DNA of 64,000 nucleotides, taken from Strigamia acuminata. Lineage: Eukaryota; Arthropoda; Chilopoda; Geophilomorpha; Linotaeniidae. The position numbers and the translations under genes are program-made. A model generated the notes under the pieces. It was not told the DNA's origin, ran no database searches, and saw nothing but the letters and a program-made list of their open reading frames with translations. This document shows, one piece after another, positions 31,365 through 42,823 of this stretch. How positions within the stretch are numbered: position 1 is the first letter of the stretch; each line of letters begins with the position of its first letter. The stretch lies in contig OX442314.1 of assembly GCA_949358305.1 (NCBI GenBank), forward strand, positions 25,963,118 to 26,027,117, in the 5' to 3' direction.

Positions 31365-31800
31365 GAAACGAGAGAAAAATCGAAAATATGTAAATAAAAA
31401 AATATAATAAAACTTGGATTGAAAAATTCCAGACAGTTCCTTTTGTTTATTTTATTTTCTTTAAAAAAAAATCCAATTGTGTTCTCAGTTTTAAATAATA
31501 ATAAAAACACTTATAGTGAACTCTGGTGTCAATTTGCGCAACTTGAACATCCGGATTCTCCCTTGGTTCAGACGGGGGCACCAAACGAGTAGCAGCACGA
31601 AATGGTGAACCAATATCCACAAACACACTGATGGTAGGTTTGAAAATCATATTTAAATCGTTTAAAGACCTCACCAAAATAAAAATAAAAGTAAAATTTA
31701 GTTTACGGGCAAATTTTACAATAAAAAATGTCACTAACCGCCACAAGGGCGTTGGCCCAACTAAAAACTTCATTTCTTCGTTTTTATTTCTAGATCTTGT

Positions 31801-31966
31801 CATGGAAGTGGTCACTTTAGGCATTGGACTAAGCCTTCTTGTATTCATCATTATCTTAAACGCGATTTTCTGCTGTACTCGTTACAAATACTACTGGAAC
31901 GAACCCACAACGGGCAACAGATTCGTCTCCGTTTGGATCCAGCCGAAACAAGAACAGCCATTTTAA
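31801..31966 (+). CDS. Small single-pass membrane protein, first ORF of a bicistronic transcript
   Basis: About 54 residues starting MEVVTLGIG. One hydrophobic helix (about residues 5-24), then FCCTRYKYYW and a polar tail ending KQEQPF. A 3' splice site (TTTATTTCTAG) lies just upstream of the ATG, implying a 5' non-coding exon. Family not recognised. It is followed 22 nt later by a second small ORF on the same strand with no splice site between. Confidence 0.55.
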
Positions 31967-31988
31967 AAATCAAATCAACTGTCACATC

Positions 31989-32189
31989 ATGAGCTCGTCA
32001 CACCCAGACTACTGGGCCACTTATTTGTGCCTTGCATTGATCACTTTAGTCGTGTTGCTGGCTATAATCATCATGGGAAATGTTTGTAACATTGATCCAC
32101 TCAAAGGACGCAAATATTACACACCATTTACACCGGGACCAATTCAACCCGAAGAGAAGCCGAAAGGATCTGTTTCAAGCGATGTTTAA
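31989..32189 (+). CDS. Small single-pass membrane protein, second ORF of a bicistronic transcript
   Basis: 66 residues: a polar N-terminus (MSSSHPDYWATYL), a helix rich in Leu/Val/Ile (about residues 13-31), then a Pro-rich tail (YYTPFTPGPIQPEEKPKG). The start sits in a good context (ATCATGA after CA). Family not recognised. Both proteins share the layout of short N-terminus, helix and Tyr/Pro-rich tail but not sequence. It converges with PIH1D1, whose stop is 128 bp away. Confidence 0.55.
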   Translation: MSSSHPDYWATYLCLALITLVVLLAIIIMGNVCNIDPLKGRKYYTPFTPGPIQPEEKPKGSVSSDV

Positions 32190-32316
32190 AACTTCATCTT
32201 TTTTGTACTTAAAAATATTTTTCGAGCATTTATTTTTATGGAATATTTTATTTCCTACAATATGTAGATTTTCATTGGTAATTTGGGACGTTTTTAAATA
32301 AATAATTTGTTTAATA

Positions 32317-34172
32317 TCAGTTTTTGGAATTTTTTGCCACAACAGCCATAGTTAGAGTCAAAGTCTGAAAATTAAAAAGAAATTAGAAATTATATTTTTT
32401 TAGTGTTTGTTTGATTTTTGGAAAAATTAATTTAGAAGGTTCGCCCAAAAACTCTGGAAAGTGCTCGTAATAATGAAATCTCGTTTTACGGAGTCCGAGA
32501 TTCCGAGACTAAAAAAACCGAGATCTCCGAGACCGAGATTACGAGACGAGCGAGATCTGGAAGTATACCTCCGCACTTTCAAATTATTAAGAAAATTTCA
32601 TGATTTTTCGATTAAAAAATTATTTTGGGGCCCCATTAATAACTTGTTTTGGTCACACACTGTGGCCAAGCTTCAGGACGAAAGGGAAAGGTTGTAAGGT
32701 TGTGGGTCTCCAACTTACTGACGTGTCGGCATTAAACTGCGCGCCACTTTCGTCTTGTTTAATGTTATAAGGTAAGAAAATGTCGAGGAAATATTTCGTG
32801 GGAACGCAAACAAGAATCCTGTCTTCGCCTAAATCCAGCTGGATTTCTTTGGTCATGTGCTGAATAATTTAGAAATAAAAATTAAAATAAAACACAAAGA
32901 AATTTGCTGCTCCTGGAATAAACAAATACAAGCTTACTACTAATGGCATTTTAAATTCAGCAACTATGTGCGTGGGATATCCTTCGGGTGGTTCTTGTAC
33001 CATTTCGTACGTTGGAGGTGGTAATCTATTTTAAATAATTTAAAATAAAAACTCAGTCCTAAAAATTTAAATCTTTTAATTACCCTTCGTATTTCGTTCG
33101 CAGTGTGTCGTTTTCTCTGAATTCCTTAATTTCATCGTTTGATGTGCTAAATAATAATAAAAATGAAATAAGATGCGGAACATGTTAACGACGTATTTCT
33201 CACCTTGAAATCTCGGTAATAAGTGGTTTCTTCGACTCGGTTCTTACAATCACATCGCTCATGACACCCATGTATTTTTTATTTTTCAAAATAACCCATT
33301 CTAGTTTTAAAATGCATTAATTGTGAAATTAGAAATATTATTAGAGGTATTAGGGTTAAATTTCGTACCATTTTTGATTAAACTTCTGTTGTATTTATCC
33401 TCCAGACCCTCGAAAGCAACTTGGATGACGAAATGTTTAAACAAGTCACTTTTCTGCACTTTATTAAAGAATTCCGAATTGACCACAACATCATGAGTTG
33501 TACATGATTGTCCAGCTAAGGTAAATTAAAATTCATTAAAAATTTGTATTTAATAAATAAAAAATGCATTCAAAAATCACGTGGCACTAAATATCTTCAA
33601 ATTTGTCTCATTTTGTGCAAAAATTTGAAGCTATTCAACCGACGGTATAATTATTAATTTTACATTTATCTACAGCGTCCCTGGGTTCGCCAAGACTGAT
33701 TGGCACGCGGTAATTCACTTGATTTTCACCAACTGAATTTGTGATAATTTCACTCAATTGATCTTCATTGATGTCTTTCGGTGCTGGCAACTTAAAACAA
33801 GAAAATTAATTTTTTTTACAACAAAAAAAAACGCAAATTTATTCAAAAAATATTTAAATTACTTTAGTGGAGTGACAAAAATTGATGAAAAATTTAGTTC
33901 CATGTTTATCCTTCGTCTTGAGACAAAAACCTGAAATAAAAGCAATTAATTTCGATTTTATTTGAGTTTTATTCTCTTTTTACGAGGTTTTACCTTGCTC
34001 AGGCTTAATACTTGTCACGTCCGGTGTTGGGATTGGAAAAGGATAATCTCCGTGTTCCTAACAAAGGAAAAATAGTTGTAAGTTACATTGTAGTATTATA
34101 AAACAAATAATATACCTTATTAATTATTAAATCCTTCATAAAGGACGGAATGCTGTCCGCACTATCGTTCAT
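32317..34172 (-). CDS. PIH1D1: PIH1 domain-containing protein 1 (R2TP cochaperone component)
   Basis: Ten exons (minus strand): 34116-34172, 33994-34057, 33863-33930, 33664-33790, 33369-33515, 33204-33300, 33084-33146, 32938-33025, 32719-32859 and 32317-32364. Phases close exactly to 299 residues. The PIH domain shows GFCLKTKDKHGTKFFINFCH, VNYRVPISLGEPRDAVDKS, VVVNSEFF and FKHFVIQVAFEGLEDKYN, followed by WVILKNKKYMG. The C-terminal CS-like domain (EIQLDLGEDRILVCVPTKYF) follows, with the last exon LTLTMAVV. PIH1D1 links the RUVBL/RPAP3 R2TP complex to HSP90 clients. Introns are small; the last one (~350 bp) holds a GAGATTACGAGA-type purine repeat. Confidence 0.9.
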
Positions 34173-34494
34173 GGTTCTAAGGTTTGAATGTTCGTTTCTA
34201 GAATACACCAGATGGCGGTAGCGATGGTTGCTAAGCTACGAAAAACAAATTTGACTTCCGTCAGCCATCACTATCGCTCGATTGGCTCAACACAATCGTG
34301 TTGTGTTAGCGCGTAATTCAAAATAGGAAAAGGAAAATAAAGAATATCTCGTTTTATTCACAAAATATGACAGTGGCAGGGAAGAAATACATCATCGTAA
34401 AAGCAGAACACAGAAATTGAATTTAATTAATTATAAATTTAATTAATAAACAAATAAAATGTAAACATTGAACTGAAATGGATGAAATGACTAC

Positions 34495-37400
34495 TCAGGG
34501 TTTTTCCAAGTTTCCTTTCTCATTTAGATTAGGTTCTGATCGTGAGAGTCGTTTTAATTTCTTGACGTGTTCAGAATCTCGTTTCAACTTTTGCAATTCT
34601 GCGTCGTACAAAGCTTCTTTCCCCAGAATCTTTTCTCGTCTAAGATTAGTTCGCACATCAAACGGTGCGTCGGGAATAACGTACGCAAGGAGACTCGTTA
34701 ATAGAAAAACCAAATGCTAAAATCAACATGTAAATATTAAATAAATAAATAAAAAATAAATAAATAAATAAACAATGTAACTTAATACATACTTCAAACG
34801 TTACAACAAAGGCAAGTCTGGCCGCAAAAACATGCCAATACTCGATTGACCGTTCGTATTTATGCGGATCCCCTGGTGGAATACGGTAATCTCTATAACG
34901 ACACAAATGTACGTGTTGGCCACCTAACGTCATGTCCGAAGGTCGAATTTCAGGAGCAAAATCCGATGTATTGTATACAGCTAAAACGTTATCGATGTAA
35001 CCCTTCAAAGTAAAATTTCCATGATTGTATCTGTACACCATTTCTGGAATAAAACTGCTCGTATATGCAATCACAAAAGCCTAGAAAAATATATATAAAA
35101 CGTTAAAGAGAAGTACATGTCGCAACAGTGGCCCTATAATGCACCACTGTGTCTCAATAGAAACCTACGTTAACTAAAACCGCAATTGTGGATATCATCT
35201 GCAAAATTTGAGCCCAAGCACCTGCAAATAAAGTTTGATTATCATTCATCAGCGTAATATTTCATCATTAGAAGTTAGAACTAATAAATAACAACCGAGA
35301 AGTTCGCAACCCTTAATGTTTTATTCAATAAAATGTGCCATAAACAAGCATTCATGTTGCCTGGCAACTGCTTAATACTAAAAACTCAAAAAACTTTACT
35401 GAACATAAAACAAACACACCGCTATTTTTTTTTATTATTTCTTTCCACAAATGTAAACGTAAAATATATATTTTTCCCTCCCGTTTATTTACTTTTTGTG
35501 TGTACTGTCTTACATGTTTATATAGTGCATTTAGAGGTGCAAACTTGTGTTAATCGAATGAATTTACCTATGCTGTTAGCTCTCGCAGCCATGGGTCGGC
35601 GTACTTGAGTGACAAACTTAAAAGCATCAATTCTGATTTCAGCGATGTTGTTTAGCAATGCAAACAATGGTGCTAATGGGAATGATGCCACGAATATAGT
35701 AATAAAGCCATATTGAATCACTGTAGAAATAAATATTTCGCCGTCATATATTGCTCGAAAATATGTTTTTTGGGGGTATACCCATTTCTAGATATTCATA
35801 AAATAAAGTTAGGTTGTCTGTGGGTCTTAAATCGTAATCTTTCTCCCATCTCGTATACAGTTGTTTCGTATTCGCTTTGCTTTTTCTTGCTGCCCACCAA
35901 TTAACTACAAGTCTAAAAACAGAATAATAATAATAATTAGAATTAGGGAATTAGATTTTAACTTAAAATTTGCAATTAAATAAACTCACGGAAAGAGAAT
36001 TTCCTTTAAATTGTTTAGAACTTGTTTTCCAACCATAATAATTGACAATTGGACACACAGTTCAAATAAACATCCTGCAGGATCACACTGGGAAAATAAT
36101 AAATTTAACATCAACTGATGAGGATTTTTATGTCTACAATAAAACCATGTGCAACATGTGCTAATTGAACAAAAATAAAGAAACACATTGGACTATCTGA
36201 CCCGTTCAGCCCAATAATAATCAAGTATTGTAGTCTGTGCAGTGTACGGATGCTCCTCTCTCTGTAAATATAAAATAAAACTAACCGGAAAAGAGAGAGG
36301 AAAAATGCAAATGTGGTGAAAACGTGCATGGTAATTATTCATATTTGTCTACCTGTTCAGCAGTCTTTGACCTGTCTTCTTTCTTTCCTACTTCCATGCT
36401 GGCATACAATAAAATTAAAAGGTAATCATTACATAAACGTAGTCTTGACTATTATTTTATTTTACCTTCCTTTAAAAAAAGCGATGTAAATAAGTGAACT
36501 GTAAAAATTTACAGATTGAAATAAAAACATCTTGAAAGTAAAGCTGTTTTCATAATCAGTTTGCGTTCTAGGACGTTCTGAAGTATTTATTCAAGTATTT
36601 ATATAAAAAAATATAGATTTTATAGTGAGTTTTTACGCACCTATATTGGTTAAAATGATTGCAATTTTTTGGTACACCTAAAAATAAATTACTCGTGAAT
36701 ATTTACATGTTCAAATTGTAAATAAAATATTTACTCGATCTAAGATTAAAATAATAGTTAAATTGATCAAAGCAGAAGTGACGGAAACTGTTATTTTGGC
36801 ATTTTCTCTAATAAATTCAGCTTTACTGCTGTGTAAAGCGGTTGCTGTAGCAATTCTGTACACCACTACCCCAAACACTGTTGCTAAGACTACAGCAACC
36901 TGCAAAAGTAGACAAAAAAAGGAAAATAGAATTTTTAGTTTAATGGCATTTCGAAATAAATTGCTTTTATACCATTAAGACGACTGCTGAACTTGCAGCA
37001 ACAACTCGCAAAGCTTTATTCCAAAAGGGCATAAAAGGTTCTAAATTCTGCAAAAATAAAATGTTATTATTCTCTTTTTAATGTTTTTATTGCGTTAAAT
37101 TGCTTAATTTACTAAATTACCTTGGTTGCTGGGTTTATTCTTTTTGTTTTCACTTGCAATTCGTATTCGGGTCTTGTTGTTTCCTGAAAAAATATAAAAT
37201 GAAATAAAATTGAATTAACACAAAATACAGATAAATATATATATATTTTTTTAATTTTTAATTTTTTTAATTTATTTAAATTTAGGTATAAAGTTATATT
37301 GTTTTAATTAAGCAGCTGTCAACTGAAGTTCTAAATGATGTTTAAACTCTTGATTTAATTCTGAAAACAAATTTAGGGTATTTATCTTTACCATATCTTT

Positions 37401-38890
37401 CTTATCCGGCTCTGATTCCAGCGTAAGCTGTCTATCCTTAATTGCATAAAAAAGTACAAAATTATTTTTTAAAAACTTAAAAAAATTACATCTTTCGGCT
37501 TTAAATCCGTCCAAAAAAATATTAATTATAAATATATTTATAGCTTACAAAACATTATTCATTTATTATAATTTAAAAAAAACATGTTTTTGTATGAATT
37601 ATTAATCTATTTTTATTTATTTCTTTATTTTTTGCTGAATTATATGCGTTGTTATTGTTTTAAGATTTTTTTTTTGTTTTTTTTTTAAAAGTTTAATTTG
37701 TTACTTCCGAGCGTTTACCTCTTCCTCATCGTAGTTACCAAGATCCCATTCCCAAACTAGTCGAGCTTCACGCCTCTTCCAAAATTCTAAGAATGTGGTA
37801 GCTGTGATATATAAGCAGTAAAATGTAATTACAAGTTAATTGAGTAAAAACGTGACAACTTACCCCAAAAAGCCATAAAAACAGAAAAGAAAACAGTTGC
37901 TGGATTATCAAAAATGTAAGAAACTTGAGCGAAAAAACAGCTTTCGTGAAGTTGCTTGAAACGACATGAAATATCACACAATGGACAAATAGTAAAATTC
38001 CCAGGTCCATTTTCATCGCAAATGTCATTGCTAGAGTTTAAATCGTTTGTACAAAATCAATTAATATTTTTAAAATAAAAAAATTATCCATTTTTCAATT
38101 TAACTCAAACTTCACTGCATTGCAAGGGCAATGCAGTGAAGTTCAAATTTTACAAAACTGTGTTCACTTACACTGGGATACTGGAGTGTAACGTGAAAAC
38201 ACCATAAAGAAAACATAAAACACCGACAATAGCTGGCGGTATTAACATTGACGTGTAGAATCCAAGCCAAGCAAAATATATGCCAATTTTAACACCAAAA
38301 TATTTTCTAATATAAAAATAGTTAATTAAATTTAAACACGTGCAACAGAAATCTAGTTACTACCTTATTAACTGAAGTGGTTGTTTTTTATGCCAACATC
38401 CCCAGCGTGCCCATTCTTGATGTAACAACTATTAAAATAAACATTATTTTTTTTAACATAATATAAAATCTTGTTAATGAATTCATTCTTACAGTTCTTG
38501 TGTAAGCACCTTCGAACATAGCTTGCATTCGAAGCTGATAGACTGACTTTTTAAAAAAAATATTTAAAATTACAATTAACAAAATTGAAATTTAATTAAA
38601 AAGTAACTTCGATTACCAGTGGATCAGCATTGTTTAAATTGGTTGGAAAAGTTGGAATATCTGCTTTCTGCGGCTGCAAATTAAGAAATTCAATCATTTT
38701 AAAGACTCGCACTTAACCAGAAAATCTGTAGAACATAAATTTCAATATTTTCAGAACAAAATTCTAGAAAATTCTTAGCAATGACCACATTTCCTATTGA
38801 AATATCATAATTATCCTAATCACTTACTTCGTGAAGAGGAAAAGCTGCTTTAAAAGTTCCATTATTCAAAAGCCTCATTACTCCTAAATA

Positions 38891-38927
<37 letters not shown>

Positions 38928-41900
38928 ATTAATGTTTATCAACTATAAAAACAACCTATTTTCGACGGATCATCAATAGAATAGTGTGTCCTGGTCAATA
39001 TCTGCCAAACCATTCTGCTTCTTTGAGCACTCGAGAAAAAACTCTCTTTGTTGATAATGACAAACCTGAATACAGAGAAACAAAAATATATTTAACGTTT
39101 GATAAAGCAATGAAGGTGTGGATCATCCCTACTGGCTTTCTCTTTGTCTATTGAAAGCAGAAGTAAAATATGGAGGATCGTCAGGTATGAGTTTTTTGTT
39201 ATATCCAAATGGGGAAGAAAAACATGAGCAATCCTGGCTAGGTTTTTCAATAACTTCATCCACTGCCTTTTCAACAGAAAAATTGGAAACACTTGAGAAT
39301 ATTACACATTTTTAAACCAATATTTAATACTTTAATTGGCATTTTCAAGCTCATAATTTCCGCGTATTGAGTCAAAATGTTCCAAGGAGCGTAAATTTTA
39401 ATAAAATACGTTTTTCCATCTTGAGATAACTGTAAAGAAAAAAATCAATAAATTACGTAGTACATTATGGTACAAAATAAAATAAAAACGTACAACTTTG
39501 TCCTCTTTTTCTAATTCAAGTCCTTGTTCTATTAAATTCTCAATAAACACGTCTCTTTTCTCCAGTTTATTTTCTTCTGCTATACTGTTTATGTTGCCTT
39601 CTTCATAAGCCAACACATAATCTATTTTTCTTTTACCGTCTCTGAAGTAAATTGTTTCTAGGCTCGATGGCTTAAATAGAAACAAACAAAAAAACACAAT
39701 AAAAAAATTAAAATGCGTTATTTTTACTTCATTTAAGTGTATACCGACACTTCCTCAGTCCATGTTGCAAAGTAGTATTTCATTTAAATACTTTAGCCAG
39801 CACAATTAGGCTTAACAACCTACATTTTTTAATTTAAACAATCAATAATGGCAAATGCCACTTGCTGGTTGTTAGAAACTAAAAGTGAAATTGCAATTGC
39901 AGGAGAAAACAACGTTTTGAATTTATTTCGTTTCCGTATTTTTAAAGCTAAACTAAAATCTGTACACCGGAGAGAAAAATGTCATAGATTGTTTGGAAAA
40001 ATTCAATTTTCTGCAAATACGTTTAGTGTCAAATAAATGGAACAGAGGAAAGGAAGAAACCCAATAAACTGGATCACGGAAGACCATGACGACGTGCTAG
40101 GTTCGTGCTAACACGCGATTCATTTTACGAAGAGTAAAACGAAGAAGACACGTTAATGATTTACTACTATAACTGTTGACTTGACACAGTTATTTTTAAT
40201 GTTTTTGTTATGTTATGACATCCCGGATGCAACAAGCACATATTGATTTACCGTAAGTTAACTAAACGCCTACATTTATCGTCGGTGTTGCGCCGATGTC
40301 CGATATTTAGTATCAAAACTATCGATTTTGAATTATATTTAAGTTACCGCTGTCTTTAATGACTTTATTAAATATTAAATACATTTAATAGGCCTAATGA
40401 TGCAAAAAAAATGAGATTAACTCACCGATGGTTTGGTTATAATAACGGGTTTCCCAATTACGGTACTCATAGGGACTGATCCGTAAGAGCTCACGCAGTA
40501 TTTCCTCGCATCAATGTAGTTACCACCGTCATCTAGAAAAACCACAAACAAATTTTGAAAAAAATTAAATATACAAAAAAATATAAAGAAAAAAAAAACA
40601 TGAAAAAGTTATGAATTAAAAGTTGAAATGCATGAGCAAAAAAAGTACAACGCGATCGCGTGTATTTCTAAGCGAAAACATGTTTATATCGCACAAAAAT
40701 TACCATCTTGGTTCACTGCGTTGGGTAAATTCGTTTCCTCCATTGCGTTAATAATGGGGGTTCTTAAGAGATCTCTGCTTTGTCTTTTTCTTCTCACTTT
40801 AACGTATGTAGTAGAAATATTTCGGAATCTGTCGTTCTTGTTCGTCATATTATAGAGGTCTTCGGCCAGCCAAACTCCTGCAACAAAACAATAAGAAGAA
40901 AAAAAGTCAATTTTTTTTTCTTTCTATTGGTAGCTGATATAACTCAAGTATTGATAGTAAAAAAAAATTGCAAAAGCACGCGATTAAATAAATATTTAAT
41001 TTGCTACTACAAACGTTCAACAGTAAATAAAAAAATAATCTAGGTTCTAATTTTGGAATGCTAAGACCAAGATGATTGGTAACTTTTAGTGCACCAACAT
41101 TATGTCTGAACAATTTCCTAACATTTCAACTAAACAGTTTTGTTTATAGCTGTTACTAACTGATTATAAATGTCATAAACGGTTGAGAAAAATTGATTTT
41201 AACATCTGCAACTTAAATTGTTTTTCCAATAAAGTAATTTTAATATTTAAAATTGATTCAAGGTTTAAATTATTTAAAAAAATTTTTTTTAAAAAAATAG
41301 AATAAAATGTGATGAAATAAAATCTACATAAAAAGATCCATTATGTAACTAACGAAACGGAAGGCGAATAAATAAATAAATGCTACGGAGTATATTACAA
41401 AAACTAAATTATGAATTTTTCTATATTAAATTTTGAAAAAATTCCAAAGGAAAAAACCAAAAGAGACGCAATACCCACACCAGTGTAAATTTAAGATTAA
41501 TTAAAATATAAAAATGTGAATAAAACTAAGGTTCAATTTCGCTGGATTTTTCCAACCGTTTTCTTAATTTCTCTGCATCACAATTAAAATTTTTAGATAA
41601 GTAGGGCACCTTCCAGCCTCCACCATTGTAAATTCAGCTCTGCTTGTATAAAATTAGAATGCAGCATAAACTTACATATCGGCACACTACAGTGGTGAAA
41701 AACTATTACACGCAACAATTTTCCAATTTCATGTGCATTTTGCATTTAATATCTAAAAACCGTTTTTAATTAAATGTTTCAAGCCTGTTCAAGTAGCAGA
41801 ACTGCATTTTTTATTTTAAATAATAATAACACTAACAAATTTTGCAAAAACTAAGAAACTATATGACATCTTTACCTAGCAAATTGTTGCATTCTCCACT

Positions 41901-41972
41901 CCATGTAAAGTGTTCCCTTCCGAGCTCTCTTCTACCTTGTCTACCTTTGTTACCATGACGATTCGACAACAT
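34495..41972 (-). CDS. Anoctamin (TMEM16) channel/scramblase, long isoform
   Basis: Long form, exons 5' to 3': 41876-41972, 40704-40877, 40426-40532, then 25 shared exons: 39494-39670, 39331-39429, 39133-39266, 38956-39065, 38828-38883, 38617-38673, 38493-38546, 38364-38428, 38172-38306, 37864-38030, 37719-37801, 37392-37436, 37121-37183, 36973-37047, 36735-36899, 36641-36677, 36466-36577, 36353-36398, 36202-36261, 35990-36087, 35782-35912, 35568-35720, 35169-35221, 34793-35080 and 34495-34716. About 1020 residues. The dimerisation domain has [16 protein letters not shown]. The membrane core shows [15 protein letters not shown], the Cys-rich ICDENGPGN...CPLCDISC loop, [14 protein letters not shown] and EIRIDAFKF, and C-terminal [12 protein letters not shown] and [16 protein letters not shown]. 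Exons 36353-36398 and 36202-36261 are the least certain. Which anoctamin subfamily is unclear. Confidence 0.85.
38885..38922. repeat. (AAAT)n microsatellite in an anoctamin intron
   Basis: About nine perfect AAAT units. Confidence 0.9.
39745..39783 (-). CDS. Alternative first coding exon of the anoctamin
   Basis: A 13-codon exon ([13 protein letters not shown]) with donor CG/GTATAC at phase 0 sits just upstream of the shared exon 39494-39670. The longer upstream exon chain also enters that exon at phase 0. Used as an alternative start it gives a 907-residue protein with a much shorter N-terminus. Confidence 0.5.
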
Positions 41973-41993
41973 ACTGGCCTTTATCCACGCAAG

Positions 41994-42254
41994 TCAGGTG
42001 ACATCTTCAACCCAGTCGAATAGTTCTGACAAATTGACGTTTGCTATTATTATCCAAACTTCTTTTAGTCTTGTTAATTCACGTTGTCTGTGTTTAGTCA
42101 ATTCGTTCGCCGCGTTGACCGTTTCAATTTGAGGATTGTGAAATGATGTCAGACGACCTGTAGAATCGTTAAAACACACAGACGCGCACGAGCATGCTTT
42201 TTTTACAACCACGTAACTTAACCGCTCTTTATCTATTTCGTCACGACTTATCAA
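41994..42254 (-). CDS. Hypothetical ORF upstream of the anoctamin start
   Basis: 86 codons from ATG 42254 to TGA 41994-41996, ending 21 nt before the anoctamin ATG on the same strand. Translation is of normal complexity (VVVKKACSCASVCF, IIIANVNLSELFDW) but matches nothing I recognise. It could be a uORF in the anoctamin leader or chance. Confidence 0.25.
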   Translation of the reverse strand: MISRDEIDKERLSYVVVKKACSCASVCFNDSTGRLTSFHNPQIETVNAANELTKHRQRELTRLKEVWIIIANVNLSELFDWVEDVT

Positions 42255-42823
42255 ACAAGTAACATCGCCATCATAATCCGCTATGTCATGGAATTTTTAT
42301 TATTTATTGTCAGCGACCAAACATTAAACTATAAACCACGAAACTCCACTATCTAGTCAAAGAGACGTTGAATTAACGATCCATTTGTCAGAGACCCGCA
42401 GGTAATTGGCTGGGGATAGTCGGAAGGTCATTCCAATATTACTTCGCTGGAGGTAGTTATTGAAAAAGAAATTCATTCAATAGCATTGAATGGGGCGTTT
42501 TTAATCAATTTTCTTTTATTGCTGTAAAATTACAGTGCTTGTCACTGTCTATTGAAGTTGTTGTCAATCGATAAAAATGTGAAGTCTGAAGTGTCGATCC
42601 GTTTTATCTTTACACGAAGTTTTGCTTTGCTCGTTGCCCCGAGTCCGATATTATATTTTTCAAACACAGAAAAGGAGTTTTGACTCAAATAAAATTGGCC
42701 ACGTTTGTTTAATTCATAATTATACATCAGTATTACCATAAAAGTACAACAAGAAATGTTGTAAAGTTTGTTTTTGTAGCAACTCGAAACGGAGTATAAA
42801 TTTTAAAACGGATCAATACGAAC

